A stretch of DNA of 33,623 nucleotides, taken from contig BFEA01000038.1 of NCBI GenBank assembly GCA_003427395.1, forward strand, positions 4,481,672 through 4,515,294. The letters run 5' to 3'. Within the stretch, counting starts at the first letter, position 1, and each line of letters begins with the position of its first letter. The position numbers and the translations under genes are program-made. The stretch is from Chara braunii (lineage: Eukaryota; Streptophyta; Charophyceae; Charales; Characeae). Positions 9,915-19,140 of the stretch are shown in pieces. The notes under the pieces were generated by a model. The model made no database searches. It worked only from the letters and a program-made list of their open reading frames with translations, and was not told the DNA's origin.

Positions 9915-11407
9915 CTACTGGCCTGAGGTGTTTCCCTGCGAAGTGCTCGCAGAAGCACCGCCAGAGTTCGAAGATAGTCCCACCACCGTTGGTGAGGCTA
10001 CCCTCGTCAAGACTTTCTTGCCTCGGCACGTTCTAGACGTGTGGCCATAATTGCCACAATTCATGCACGTGCCCCTAGCAACTTTGTCTCTCCACACCTC
10101 ATACTCTAAACCAAGTTTTACCCATGCGGGTGTTCCTTGGTCGCCCTGACCCGTGGACCGTACTACCTTCTTCTTCTCGGTCCCCCTAGCCTTTTCTTTG
10201 ATAGGTGTCACGACTCCCCCTTCCGAAGTCTCACTGGCCCCGTCCTGCTCTGTCACCTCCCCAAGATCTCGGAAATCGTCAATCTCCGTCGTTTGACCAT
10301 CATGGTCAACGAACATCAACTGACCCTTCTTCTTCCAGTCCTAGGGGGGTCTCTTCCTACCATCATGATGAGCGAATCCCAACTTTGCCTCTATGTCCAG
10401 AGCTTTCTCACTAAATGAAACGAAGGTGTGCTGTTCGACATAGGCCTCATTAACCAACTTGGTCCTTACCTCTGCAGGTAGGCACCTTAGGTTATCCGTC
10501 GAGAGAACCTGCTGATCAGAAAGCACACCAGGTACCACGAGTAAATGTTCTACAGTGTCCGTTAGCTATCTAACATTCTTGAACCTGCGGGAACAAAGAT
10601 TGTTGATTGCATCGGTGGTCTTCTGAGCCCCTTGCGGGTTATGCCACCTATTGTAGACGAACCGTACGAACTGTTTAAATGTTTGGGCCTGGGCCCAGGC
10701 ATCAAAATCGTGACCGTAGCCCTGCTGCTGCACTAGGTCATTCAACCAGCGGGCTGCTGACCCCTCTAGAAAGGAGGCAGCCACAACAACTTTTTGCTCT
10801 GGCCTGGTAAGTTTGTGCCTCACATAGGTAGGCACCGTTCTTACCTAGGTATCCAATCCTCATCCTTCTTCTTGTCGCCGGAGAAGGGCTTAGGACTCAT
10901 CAAGGGTATCTTGGGCATCCACTGCATCGGTTGCATAGGCTGCATGGGCCCAGGGGCTTGCTCGAGCGGCTGCATAGCCACTGAAACAGGCTGTTGCACA
11001 CTAACCTGGGCTTGGCTTGACAGTGGGACTGCAGTTACCACTGTCGTCGATGGTATGACCGAGACTCTATGAACCGGACCACTAGTTGCTACTAAACCAC
11101 CTGGAGGGGGCATGCCAAACATAGGAGAGAAAGTTGACCTTGTGTGTAGCGGCATCGATGAAGGACCCGGACCCGCAGGGGGAACTACAGCAAACTGTGG
11201 CTGCCTCATCATCGTACGAGGAGCCCGAAGTTCAGCCAGGATTTGTTTCTGGCCTGCTACCAATTCAGCCAGCAATTCCTACTGGACATTCTGCGCTTCT
11301 GCCACTGATAGTAAAACATTACGCAATATACAAACAGCCGGGTCTAATGTCGCCTCATCCAGTTCTTCCAGTCTTCCTAGCTCCTCTCTTCTACTACCTA
11401 TCTCTCT
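9915..11407 (-). pseudogene. gypsy-1 gag with CCHC zinc knuckle
   Basis: Coding can be followed from about 11,407 (just after a TAG) leftwards. First comes a Leu/Glu-rich coiled segment with a TAG near 11,280. Next is a Met/Pro/Gln-rich stretch (11275-10843), then a one-base frame change near 10,855 and a TAG where a Trp codon is expected. The capsid-like core follows (AASFLEGSAARWLNDL, then FKQFVRFVYNRWHNPQG; 10835-10566). TAG stops occur at 10566 and 10341. A basic linker and a perfect CX2CX4HX4C knuckle, CMNCGNYGHTSRTC, lie at 10026-10067. The core matches Retrotrans_gag by pattern. Gag would form the virus-like particle and bind element RNA. Confidence 0.88.
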
Positions 11408-11962
11408 CTACACCACATCACCTCCGATACGGGCAGTCCGTCGCCTCGCACCAACACTGAGTCGTCACCCCGCTTAGTCCGAGCACGCAAGCCAAGTTCG
11501 CTCGTGCGCCACAGTCTGTCGTGGCCCGCATGTCAACCCTGCTTACTCGACACCAGCTTGTCGGATCGCCCGGCTCACAACTGCTCACCTTCCAACTTAC
11601 TCGTTAGTCGATCCTCACTGACTGTGCTAACCTTCTGAATTCAGAGAGCGCGAACTAATCGCGCTTGCGGAATTTATAGTATGCATGCTTGCGCGAGAAA
11701 CCCGGGTTCATGCCAAAACAGAAGGAAGGAGGAGGTGCCTACGTCTGCATGGCTAGGTCGCGGCGTGGGGGACGGAACCACTTTTCACGCATCGATCCAG
11801 TCATGCAACGTCGGGACAGAGAAAGGGATGTGTATGCTCGGGCGAGGGCGAGGCGGGAAAGAGCAAACACAAAGAATCATCAAGAACAAGAAGATTACAG
11901 TTACAATTGCACCTGCCAAAAATTACAGTTATGCACAAGATTAAGGCACAAGGGTCAGAGCC
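11408..11962. other. Region upstream of gypsy-1 gag; probable leader/LTR remnant
   Basis: No coding sequence beyond gag is supported. The sequence is GC-rich to about 11,640, then has a small palindrome (GCGCGAACTAATCGCGC near 11,648). By position it should hold the 5' leader and LTR of gypsy-1, but I could not define LTR ends or a primer site. Confidence 0.4.
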
Positions 11963-12050
11963 TGTGTTGCACCCCGTACGTCATACGGGGCTCTGATCGT
12001 ACGGCCGTACATACGGTCGTACGTACGGCCGTATGAACGGTCCCGTACAG
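11963..12050 (+). repeat. GTACG-rich palindromic arm, left copy of inverted repeat
   Basis: Dense CGTACG/CGGCCGTA palindromes. The first 18 bp (11963-11980, TGTGTTGCACCCCGTACG) recur exactly in reverse complement at 14377-14394, and similarity goes on inward (ATACGGGG, CGGCCGTA blocks). A C9 run follows at 12060-12068. Confidence 0.85.
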
Positions 12051-12206
12051 ACTGACGAACCCCCCCCCAAAATAAATGAAAAAAAAAAAAAAATAGGATG
12101 AAGAGTTTTCGTGCTCTACACCTTTTTTTTTTTTTGGTTTTTTTAATATTTTTTAAAAATAAAAATAATCAAAACGGGGGAAAAAAATAAAATAAAGAAA
12201 TAAAAA

Positions 12207-12209
12207 TTA

Positions 12210-12259
<50 letters not shown>

Positions 12260-12276
12260 AGATTGATGGATTGATG

Positions 12277-12307
<31 letters not shown>

Positions 12308-12411
12308 GATTGTTGATTGTTGATTGATTAAATGCTTGATTGATTGATTGATTGATTGATTGATTCATTCATTCATTCATTCATTCATTCATTCATTCAT
12401 TCATTCATTCA
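12207..12411. repeat. (TTGA)n then (ATTC)n microsatellites
   Basis: Tetranucleotide TTGA array at about 12207-12361 with a few TGTTGAT and GATGGAT variants, changing into pure ATTC units at 12362-12411. It lies just inside the left GTACG arm, mirroring the AATC array inside the right arm. Confidence 0.95.
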
Positions 12412-12510
12412 CACAAAAAAAAAACAACCTCGCACATCGGCGCGGCGCTATGTTAGAGGGGGCGCTCCCTCTCTCTCTATCTGCCTCTCAGCAAGCGCAC
12501 GCACGCGCAC

Positions 12511-12735
12511 GAGAGAGAGAGAGAGAGTATGTGTGTGTGTGCATGCGTGTATGCATGTGTGTGTGCGTGTGTGTGTGCGTGTGTATGTGTGTGAGTGTGT
12601 GTATGTGCGTGTGTGCATGTGTGTGTGCGAGTGTGCATGTGTGTGCGTGTGTGCGTGTGTGCATGTGTGTGTGTGTGCGTGTGTGCGTGTGTGCGTGTGT
12701 GCGTGTGTGCGTGTGTGCGTGTATGCGTGTGTGCG
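12511..12735. repeat. (GA)n followed by long (TG)n/(TGCG) microsatellite
   Basis: GA units at 12511-12526, then about 209 bp of TG-rich alternating purine-pyrimidine repeat with CG and TA interruptions. All long open frames across it are pure repeat and not genes. The alternating pattern is Z-DNA prone. Confidence 0.95.
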
Positions 12736-12829
12736 TCGAAGTGCAAAATGCAACCATAGCAACCCACTTAAGGGGATCTCCATCAGCCATGGATATACCA
12801 TTAGTTCTGCAAGCGGTAGGATCACATAC

Positions 12830-13200
12830 CTTGTCATCATAGGGTCGTAACCATCACTCCTCGTCTGCATCTTCTGGCAACAAAAGCACACACTTTTATA
12901 CATAAAGGGAGGGTTGGAGAGAAAGAGGTATAGTAAGAAAGAAGGGAGAGTAGAGTAGGGAGCATGATGGTCAATGCCATCGACACCAGTAGTATAACTG
13001 GTGGAGGAGGGGTGGCGCATCCCCTAAAGCGCTTTTCGCCGCATGCGCCTGTCACGGCTCATCAGAGGGTGTGGTTCCTCTGGCTCCCAGTGGTGGTGAG
13101 TGGGCATGTGGTGAGGATTAGAGCAGTTGGTGTTCTGTGAAGAACTTACCACGTGCTCATTGGCTTCAGCTTCGGCGAACAATTCATCCATGGTCGCCAT
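12830..13200 (-). other. Candidate short spliced gene model (two small exons), weak
   Basis: Minus-strand ATG at 13198-13200 starts 17 codons (MATMDELFAEAEANEHV) that run exactly into a strong donor GTAAGT (13144-13149). About 270 bp on, a pyrimidine-rich acceptor TGCTTTTGTTGCCAG ends at 12874 and is followed by 44 bp of open frame ending at a GTATGT donor (12824-12829). The putative next exon would lie beyond the TG repeat and was not found. The peptide is acidic with no family assigned. Signals of this kind occur by chance, so this is only a hint of a host gene or a gene captured inside the inverted repeat. Confidence 0.25.
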
Positions 13201-13949
13201 TCCTGTCCACGTACTCGGTTAGAGATGGCCTTACGTGATCGCAGTATTAGGCTTCAATGCCTGCGTTCTGCCGATCAGATCTCGCCGCAACTGCGTTTGT
13301 TCACGTGTGTGAACTATTAGCGACTGCTAAGGAGGTAGAAGCATGGAAGGTAGAAAACCTCCTTTCTCAGGTAGCTATGGAGGGTGTAGTCGTCCCACCC
13401 GTAGTACCGCGTCTGAGGTTGAGAAGAGGACAGCGGGGAGGGGGGATAGTGAAGCAGTAAGTAACTTGTGCAACCAACAGTGGGTAGCTTCGGCTGTAGA
13501 TGCGAAGGAACCCATTGGCCGCTTGCTTTTAAGCAGGTGTAGTGAGGTGGATATGCAGCTGGAGTGCGAGGATGGTGTGTGCGGGCGTATGGGTATGCTT
13601 GGCGCTAGATTGCTGGGCTGGCGAGGTTGGGTTGAGTGTGGTAGGGGTAGAGTGTGGGCTGGGTAGAGTGCTAGGGGGTCTCTGTTTATTCTGTTGTATG
13701 GACCCGGGTTCGTTGTATGGGTCTTTTTATTATGTACGACCTTTATGTCTATGGTAGTGTGCAGAAAGTTGTATTATGCCTGCAGTAGTGTGCAGAGCCT
13801 TTTATTATGCTTTGTTCATTATGCCTTTGGTAGTGTGTAGTGGGTTGTAATAGTGATGTAGGTTAAGCCTGTTAGTGGTGATTGTGTGTGTGTGGTGTTT
13901 GTCAGTTTCGATTTTTGTTGATTGTGAGGGTAAATGTATGTGTGTGTGG

Positions 13950-13950
<1 letters not shown>
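13201..13950. other. No supported gene; GT/TAG-rich DNA
   Basis: Short plus-strand frames exist (for example 13257-13460, with an Ala/Glu/Val-rich middle) but have no family, no clear start context and no follow-on exon. From 13,650 to 13,950 the DNA is rich in GTAGTGTG-like words leading into the G tract. Confidence 0.4.

Positions 13951-14000
<50 letters not shown>
13951..14000 (+). repeat. Uninterrupted G50 homopolymer
   Basis: Fifty consecutive G residues between GTGTGTGGC and CGACCC. The apparent poly-Gly reading frame across it is an artefact of the tract. Confidence 0.95.
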
Positions 14001-14015
14001 CGACCCTCCCCCAAC

Positions 14016-14071
<56 letters not shown>

Positions 14072-14114
14072 TAATCAATCAATCAATCAATCATTAATCA
14101 ATCAATCAATTATT

Positions 14115-14160
<46 letters not shown>

Positions 14161-14219
14161 CAATCAATCAATCATTAATCAACCAATCAATCAATCAATC
14201 ATCAATCAATCAATCAATC
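14016..14219. repeat. (AATC)n microsatellite
   Basis: About 200 bp of AATC units with occasional ATTAATC and ATCATC variants, closed by a T run (to 14231). Its complement is GATT, the same unit as the left-hand array at 12207-12361. Confidence 0.95.
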
Positions 14220-14279
14220 TTTTTTTTTTTTCCCCAAACCCCAGCACCAACCCACCCCCCCCCTCCTCAGGTGTCAGAA

Positions 14280-14394
14280 GCACCCCGGGAAGGCCGTCGA
14301 AACGGCTCGTACGGCCCGTACGGCTGCCTGGGGGCCCGTACATACGGCCGTGTGGACCGTACGGCCACCCCGTATTCGTACGGGGTGCAACACA
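14280..14394 (-). repeat. GTACG-rich palindromic arm, right copy of inverted repeat
   Basis: Reverse-complement partner of 11963-12050. It contains CGTACGG, CCGTACATACGGCCG and ends CGTACGGGGTGCAACACA (14377-14394), the exact complement of the left arm's first 18 bp. Confidence 0.85.
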
Positions 14395-14951
14395 AGTCAG
14401 AGCCCAGATCTTGTCGAGGCACGCTGCGCACAAGCAAGAAGCGTTGTGGAGGCAGGTTGCAAGGCACCTAAATTCCTAGTCCAACTCCTAATTACAAAAA
14501 ATAAATTCCGAAAGAAAAACAGTTCTGAGAGCTCGCGGGGTACTTCGAAAATTCAAAAACGATATTCCCGCGCGATGATCGCGCCAAAATTCCCAGCAGA
14601 ACAAGAAAGAAGCTATGGCAACAGTTATTTCTCGCGCTTGCCAAGGTGCGGTCACCCAATCATCGGCGCGGGACCTTCCCGGCCCGGGTCCAACAAATTT
14701 CAAAAGAAATACGAAAAAGAAGCGAGGGCATCCATGCAACCCACCTGTCCGACCTGTCCCTACACTCTTCACCCAACCAGCCCGTTTGATTCCCGCAAAG
14801 GAGCTTTGTGCAGAAAGTCACGCGATTATACAAGATAGTTCGTCACATATGTGACGCCCAGGGGGTTCCAATTTTGAGCAAGCTCCCGCTTGCTCTTTCA
14901 TCAGGCGTCAACCTGTGACTCGATGATTGACGCGGAGCTTGCATGTGCCAC
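14395..14951. other. No gene seen; nested palindromes at the right edge
   Basis: Open frames here lack coding character. At 14841-14856 there is a perfect 16-bp palindrome, CGTCACATATGTGACG. Overlapping it, TGACGCC (14852) pairs with GGCGTCA (14904) around an 8-bp stem GAGCAAGC/GCTTGCTC (14876-14895). This sits 40 bp from the end of the decayed minus-strand reading frame. Confidence 0.6.
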
Positions 14952-17107
14952 TTACCGTAAGATATGAGTGTGAAAGTCATCCAACGTGGCATTCGTGCGC
15001 TCAATCCTAAACGTTACCCGGGAAAGGCAGCCTAATGACAAGCGGGGGAGGTGGTGGATGGATTTGGGGAAGGGGAGGCATGAAGCGACGAATTTCTCGA
15101 TCGCCAGTGAGGAGTTGGGTGTAATGGATCGTGCGGTGGATGCGGGGAAAACGCGGGTGGCGACGTTGGTGGGGAAGGGAGGCGAGGTAATCGGGATAGA
15201 GTGTGCGGAGGGTACGGGGGATGGTGGCGTGGAAGTCTTCATAATCTTCGCACGTGGGGATTGTACCCGTGATCATGCAACAAAGCTTCATATTATTAAA
15301 TTCTTGCCAATCTACACTGAAGAGAAGGACGTGGAGGGAGAAAGAGGTGGCGAGCGAGCGAGTGGTAACATGTGGGAAGACAACGACCAGGAGGCGGGTG
15401 GAGTAGAGATGGTGGACGAGGGAAGGCGGGAAGGGGTGTCATCTGTCGGGGAACGGGGGTCGGCCTATGAGTTGCTGAAGGGTGAGGAAATCACGGGGAC
15501 AATGGGATAATGACCAGGGACAAAACCCGAGTGCCCGTATCTCGGCGTAGGCGAAGGGTGGGTCGTGGAGAGGATTGAGCCAGCGATTCACTTCTTCGGC
15601 GACGTCGGCTTCCCGATCCCTCTGCGTTGGCGCCTCCATTTCTCTCGATCTCTTCCCGTGGAGGCTCTGGATTAAGCGCTGGATCGCCCTGCAGCAGTTA
15701 CGGCCTTTTTGATTCCTCGATCGGTCGCTTGCCTTCTGCCGTTGCCCGCCTTCTCTACGCCACGGCCTCTTCCTTCTCCCTGTTCAACTCGACAGGACCA
15801 CTCGATTCACCCGATCCACCCTCTCCCTCCTCAGACTCCTCTCATCCCGAGCTGGCCTCTTCCGACTCGGTGTCCTCCGATTCGTGATAATCGGGATCGT
15901 CCGACCCAGCCTTTGATTCTTCAAACACCGGCGTTTTCTCTCCTTCCTCGTACTGAAGATGATCGTCCGACCTCCTGGATCTCTTCCTCGGCTGCTTCTT
16001 CTCTCTCTTCCTCCTCTCCGGCTTCCTCGCTGGTTTCTCCTATGTTCAGCCGCCGGATAAGAGGGTCCCAGAAGGAAAGATCAGTGACGTAGATGACCAA
16101 GTACTCGCCCTGGGAGGGATAGTAGCAGTTATCCCCGTTAAGCTCCGTACACGTGGACCACAGGAATAGTGGCGTCGAGGTACGAGCGAGCGTGGCCGTT
16201 TTCGGATTCTCGTCGCAGCATGAGAGGATGTCCAAGGGAAGATCGTCCAGCAAATGGGTCAGGAATACCAGCAGCTCGTTCGTGATTTAATTCAGATGGT
16301 CGTCCCGCACTTCCCCAAACAAGATCATTCCCAAAAACTTCCCCTCCGTGTCCGTCACCCAAGCTTGGACGATCAGCAGCTCGACCTCGTCATATGGGAT
16401 CTCGTCCTCCTCGCTCTTGTCGGCTGGCTCCGCCCAGTGGAATACGACTTCGAGAAGGCAGAAGCTAAGTGCCACGTACGAGTGCCACCACTGCGCTCAC
16501 TTGTCCGCGTCGAGGATCGGCACGTCCAGTTCTCTGATCCGGAAGGACAGAGGAGCGTCGACTGCAGACTGCCAGAACATAGGGAGATCAGAGGGGAGGT
16601 CGAAGGCGGAGAGGCGATGATGGTTCATTGGGGCGGTATAAAGGGACGAAGCTCCGTGAGGACAACCTCTGGCGTGGTGGGAGAGAGGCGGAGTAAGCTA
16701 AGATCAACGTCGTTGGAGGAGTCGATCTGTTCACCTCGCCGAGCAAGCAAACGTACCCACACACCAATAACGTCCCTCGCCCATCGTCGTAGCTCTCCAA
16801 GGACTGACGTATGCGTCGCCAGATGTAGTGGTGTAAGGTCGCCGGTAAAGGCGACCACGACCGACACGTGGTTGACGCCTGGCAGAGACAATCGTCAGAA
16901 GGCTGACACCTCAGCCAACACCCACGCTGAATCGGCCCGCGTGAACCAAAATTCCGTCGCCGCGTGGATGGCCGTCGTACTGAAGAAGGCCGCAAATCGA
17001 AGAAGATCTGGACTCAATCGAGGACGCTGCACTTGTCGAATCGCAAAGATGGCTCCCCTGGGTACCATTAGCCGCTCGCTGATGACTTGTTCGGTGGAAA
17101 AGCTCAT
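14952..17107 (-). pseudogene. Decayed long reading frame of unknown family (about 700 codons)
   Basis: I do not recognise the family. Reading leftwards: 17107-16625 starts MSFSTEQVISERL with one TGA near 16,894. A frame change near 16,630 leads to 16,620-15,921 (FRIRELDVPILDADK, a TGA, then a TAA near 16,285) ending in Glu-rich DNA. A very acidic and then Arg-rich linker follows (15,910-15,640) with three stops. Another folded-looking segment starts at 15,639 (EVNRWLNPLHDPPFAYAEI), with a TGA near 15,440, and a last piece ends LDDFHTHILR at 14,952. Amino-acid bias, not just openness, supports coding. It lies directly downstream of the integrase remains on the same strand, so it may be an extra 3' ORF of gypsy-2, a separate element, or a host-derived gene. 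Confidence 0.6.
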
Positions 17108-17215
17108 GGCGATGGTGGAGGAGATAAGGGCTGAGAAGAAGAGGAATCAAGGTGGTCAAAACGGTCGTCTTCCTCCTCAAGATCGAGGGACGACGTAGAT
17201 GATGGAAGAGAAGGG

Positions 17216-17768
17216 GACAAAGGGGCAAAATTTAGGGGGGAAGTCTTGAGGAATCTAGTCCTATACGGTGTCTCCATTCTCAATACTGCCCCTCATATGT
17301 CGCAATCAAACGGACTGGTCGAAAATGCGAACCGGGTAATTAAGACGGTATTATGACGTAATATCGCGGCAAGAGATTGCAGGCCGTGGCCTGATATCAT
17401 ACATCACATCCTGATCATTCACCGGGGGACACCCCATGAGTCTACCGGCCTGACTCCTTCCCACTTACGGACCAATAGTGTGGCCTGCCAGGCCTGTGTA
17501 GCCTTACCGAGCCTGAATGATGAAACGAGCCTTCCTCGACGGGACACTAGAGCGACCGTTAAGAATAAGGCCCAACGCCACCTGGAGTTGATGGAAAAGA
17601 CCCTCCCCCGATTAGCCTGAAAAAGACAGCGAATGACGGAAATGGCCCACGGACGACAGATCCGGAGCTACGAGGCCTGAAATGGGAACGCTGGGCCTCA
17701 ACCCTAGTATAAATTAGGGGAAGTAGTGTAGGTGACGAAATGTGCTCGCCAAGGTAAGCTAGCGCCAC
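17216..17768 (+). pseudogene. Integrase, C-terminal half (inverted relative to its N-terminal half)
   Basis: The plus strand encodes the back half of a Ty3/gypsy integrase in one frame: KGAKFRGEV (the DxG.EF region with its second catalytic Asp), YGVSILNTAPHMSQSNG and GLVENANRVIK (catalytic Glu), then a spacer and YKLGEVV...VTKCARQGKLAPH, the C-terminal DNA-binding part. Stops at about 17,354, 17,618, 17,678 and 17,729. No N-terminal half precedes it on this strand; that half is on the minus strand immediately to the right. Confidence 0.9.
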
Positions 17769-18480
17769 ATTGTCGAGATCGGTCTCCTCTATGTCCTAAT
17801 GCATCCCGAGAAAACAGTTGACACACCGCACGACCTCGGCTGCCTATCACGTCTTACAAGAATACGCCTCGATCCATTTCGAAAAATGATCCACAAATAC
17901 CAAAAGAATTGAATATTCATAACTATTTGGTCCAGGGGGCACGACAATATCTGTGGTATCCATGCTAACTCTCTGGAAAGGTCGTTCAACTATGGTAGGC
18001 ACTATCGATCTAGGCGGTGAGTCGACGCCTTGTCGGCGGCACAGACGAGACAGTTTCGGACGATGAATTTAACGCCGTCGTGAATATTGGACCAATACCA
18101 TTCATTCTTACCGATCGTCGCCTCAGTGATCCGGATGGCGAAGTGAGCCGCAGTTTCCTCGTGGGCCGACTTAACCCAGTCATACCTCATGAACGGATGA
18201 GGCACGGACATGCAAATCCCACAGCCATCTGTCTTTGACTTTTCTAACCGTCCCTCGTTCCATCCCGTGCTAGGGGCCATGCTAATCTGCGCGCGGCTGT
18301 TTTCAGTCGCGCGATCTCATCGATCGCACGGCCGAAAACGGCCGCGCCAGAAGGCTGGGCTGCTCCAAAAGGATGACACGCATAGATCGAGAAATGGTCC
18401 AAGACCCCGTGGGGATTCGAACCGAGGCCTGCGTCTCGACGGAAGTGGCTGAAAAGCCACGTGAAAATAACCGTTGGCAT
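17769..18480 (-). pseudogene. Integrase, N-terminal half (HHCC zinc domain and start of catalytic core)
   Basis: Reading leftwards: a basic segment (AIDEIARLKTAARRL), a frame change near 18,245, then VKSAHEETAAHF...NCLVCAADK, the HHCC integrase zinc domain (one extra residue between the His pair). The catalytic core begins with PFQRVSMDTTDI (first Asp) and VFVDHFSKWIEAY. Two consecutive stops follow near 17,846 and one near 17,792. Coding ends at about DLDN (17,769-17,774), exactly where the region lying inverted on the plus strand would continue. The enzyme inserts element DNA into the host chromosome. Confidence 0.9.
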
Positions 18481-18600
18481 AAGCCAACGGGTTTAAAAAA
18501 AAAAAAAAAAATTAAAGCTAAAGCGCCACTAGGCGCCCCACGAAGTGCCTGGGGCTCCTTAGTCCCCATCGATCATGACAGCGTCCGTGAAAACGGGCAA
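18440..18600. repeat. Hairpin array I (with A17 tract)
   Basis: Back-to-back perfect stems: GTGGCT-GAAA-AGCCAC (18445-18460, GNRA loop), CCGTTGGC-ATAA-GCCAACGG (18471-18490), then GTTT and A17 (18495-18511), GCGCC-ACTA-GGCGC (18523-18536), a 9-bp stem with one mismatch (18532-18558) and CCGT-GAAA-ACGG (18585-18596). Two more stems lie just to the left within integrase-like DNA (18290-18313, 18329-18344). Confidence 0.7.
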
Positions 18601-19140
18601 CCATATTAGCAGGGGCGTCGTCCCACTAACAAAAAGGATCGTGACAGTATCTGGACGTGTTTGTCGAGAGGGGCAGGAAATCGAGATTGAACTGCTTTTC
18701 TGCATCTCTGCATAAAACACATCCAGATTCAGTCATTCGATCCGATCGTCTTTGCTGGTGGGGCCTCGGCCCAGAAGGTACGTTCGTTACTTTTTTTCTT
18801 CTTTTCGTTTTTTTTTTGCTTGTTATTACTATTATTCTTATGGTTTTAGATTTTGTTTTAGATTTCCTTTTTGCTTTTTGTCTTTTTCTTTCTAGATTTC
18901 GTTTAGATTTTGTTTTTTCTTTTTCTTTTAATTTTCTTCTTCTTTTGGTACCAACGCACCCGTTCGTTTTAGACGAACCGGCATGACTTCGCCAGGCTGT
19001 TTCGTAGGACTCACACCGACTCATCAGGAAGCTGAGCCTCGACAGCCTGAGCAAGGGCGAACGGATCTGCCACGGGATCGCGGCTAAGTTCAGGCGTGGG
19101 CTTGGGACCTTGTGCTCGAGTTACAAAAGGGCTCTCCACA
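18601..19140. other. No gene; pyrimidine-rich tract
   Basis: About 170 bp at 18,785-18,950 are T-rich with repeated TTTAGATTT and TCTTTTTC words, bounded by GGTAC at both ends (near 18,778 and 18,946). Frames across it are Phe/Leu low-complexity or Lys-rich shadows. Confidence 0.6.

Larger units (their letters stand above)
9255..11407 (-). mobile_element. Ty3/gypsy-type LTR retrotransposon fragment (gypsy-1): gag and protease only
   Basis: The minus strand carries a gag polyprotein with a CCHC knuckle followed by a retropepsin-like domain, mostly in one frame but with several stops. No RT, RNase H or integrase follows: coding stops near 9,255 and AT-rich DNA begins. The flanks were not resolved into LTRs. 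Base changes at stops look like C-to-T/G-to-A decay. Confidence 0.88.

Noticed and set aside
12356-13020. Several 100-190 aa frames over the TG repeat (His/Thr- or Cys/Val-rich)
   Set aside because: Open in several frames on both strands at once; pure translation of TG/TGCG microsatellite.
13875-14471. 198-aa frame with a poly-Gly run and Asn-Gln-Ser-Ile repeats
   Set aside because: Translation of the G50 tract and AATC array; no coding bias outside them.
14350-14838. 162-aa plus-strand frame
   Set aside because: No family, starts inside the GTACG palindromes, composition not coding-like.
18400-18470. tRNA gene or tRNA-derived SINE on the minus strand (GGTTCGAATCC B-box-like motif)
   Set aside because: The arms flanking the T-loop do not pair, there is no acceptor stem or anticodon arm, and the A tract is on the wrong side for a minus-strand SINE.
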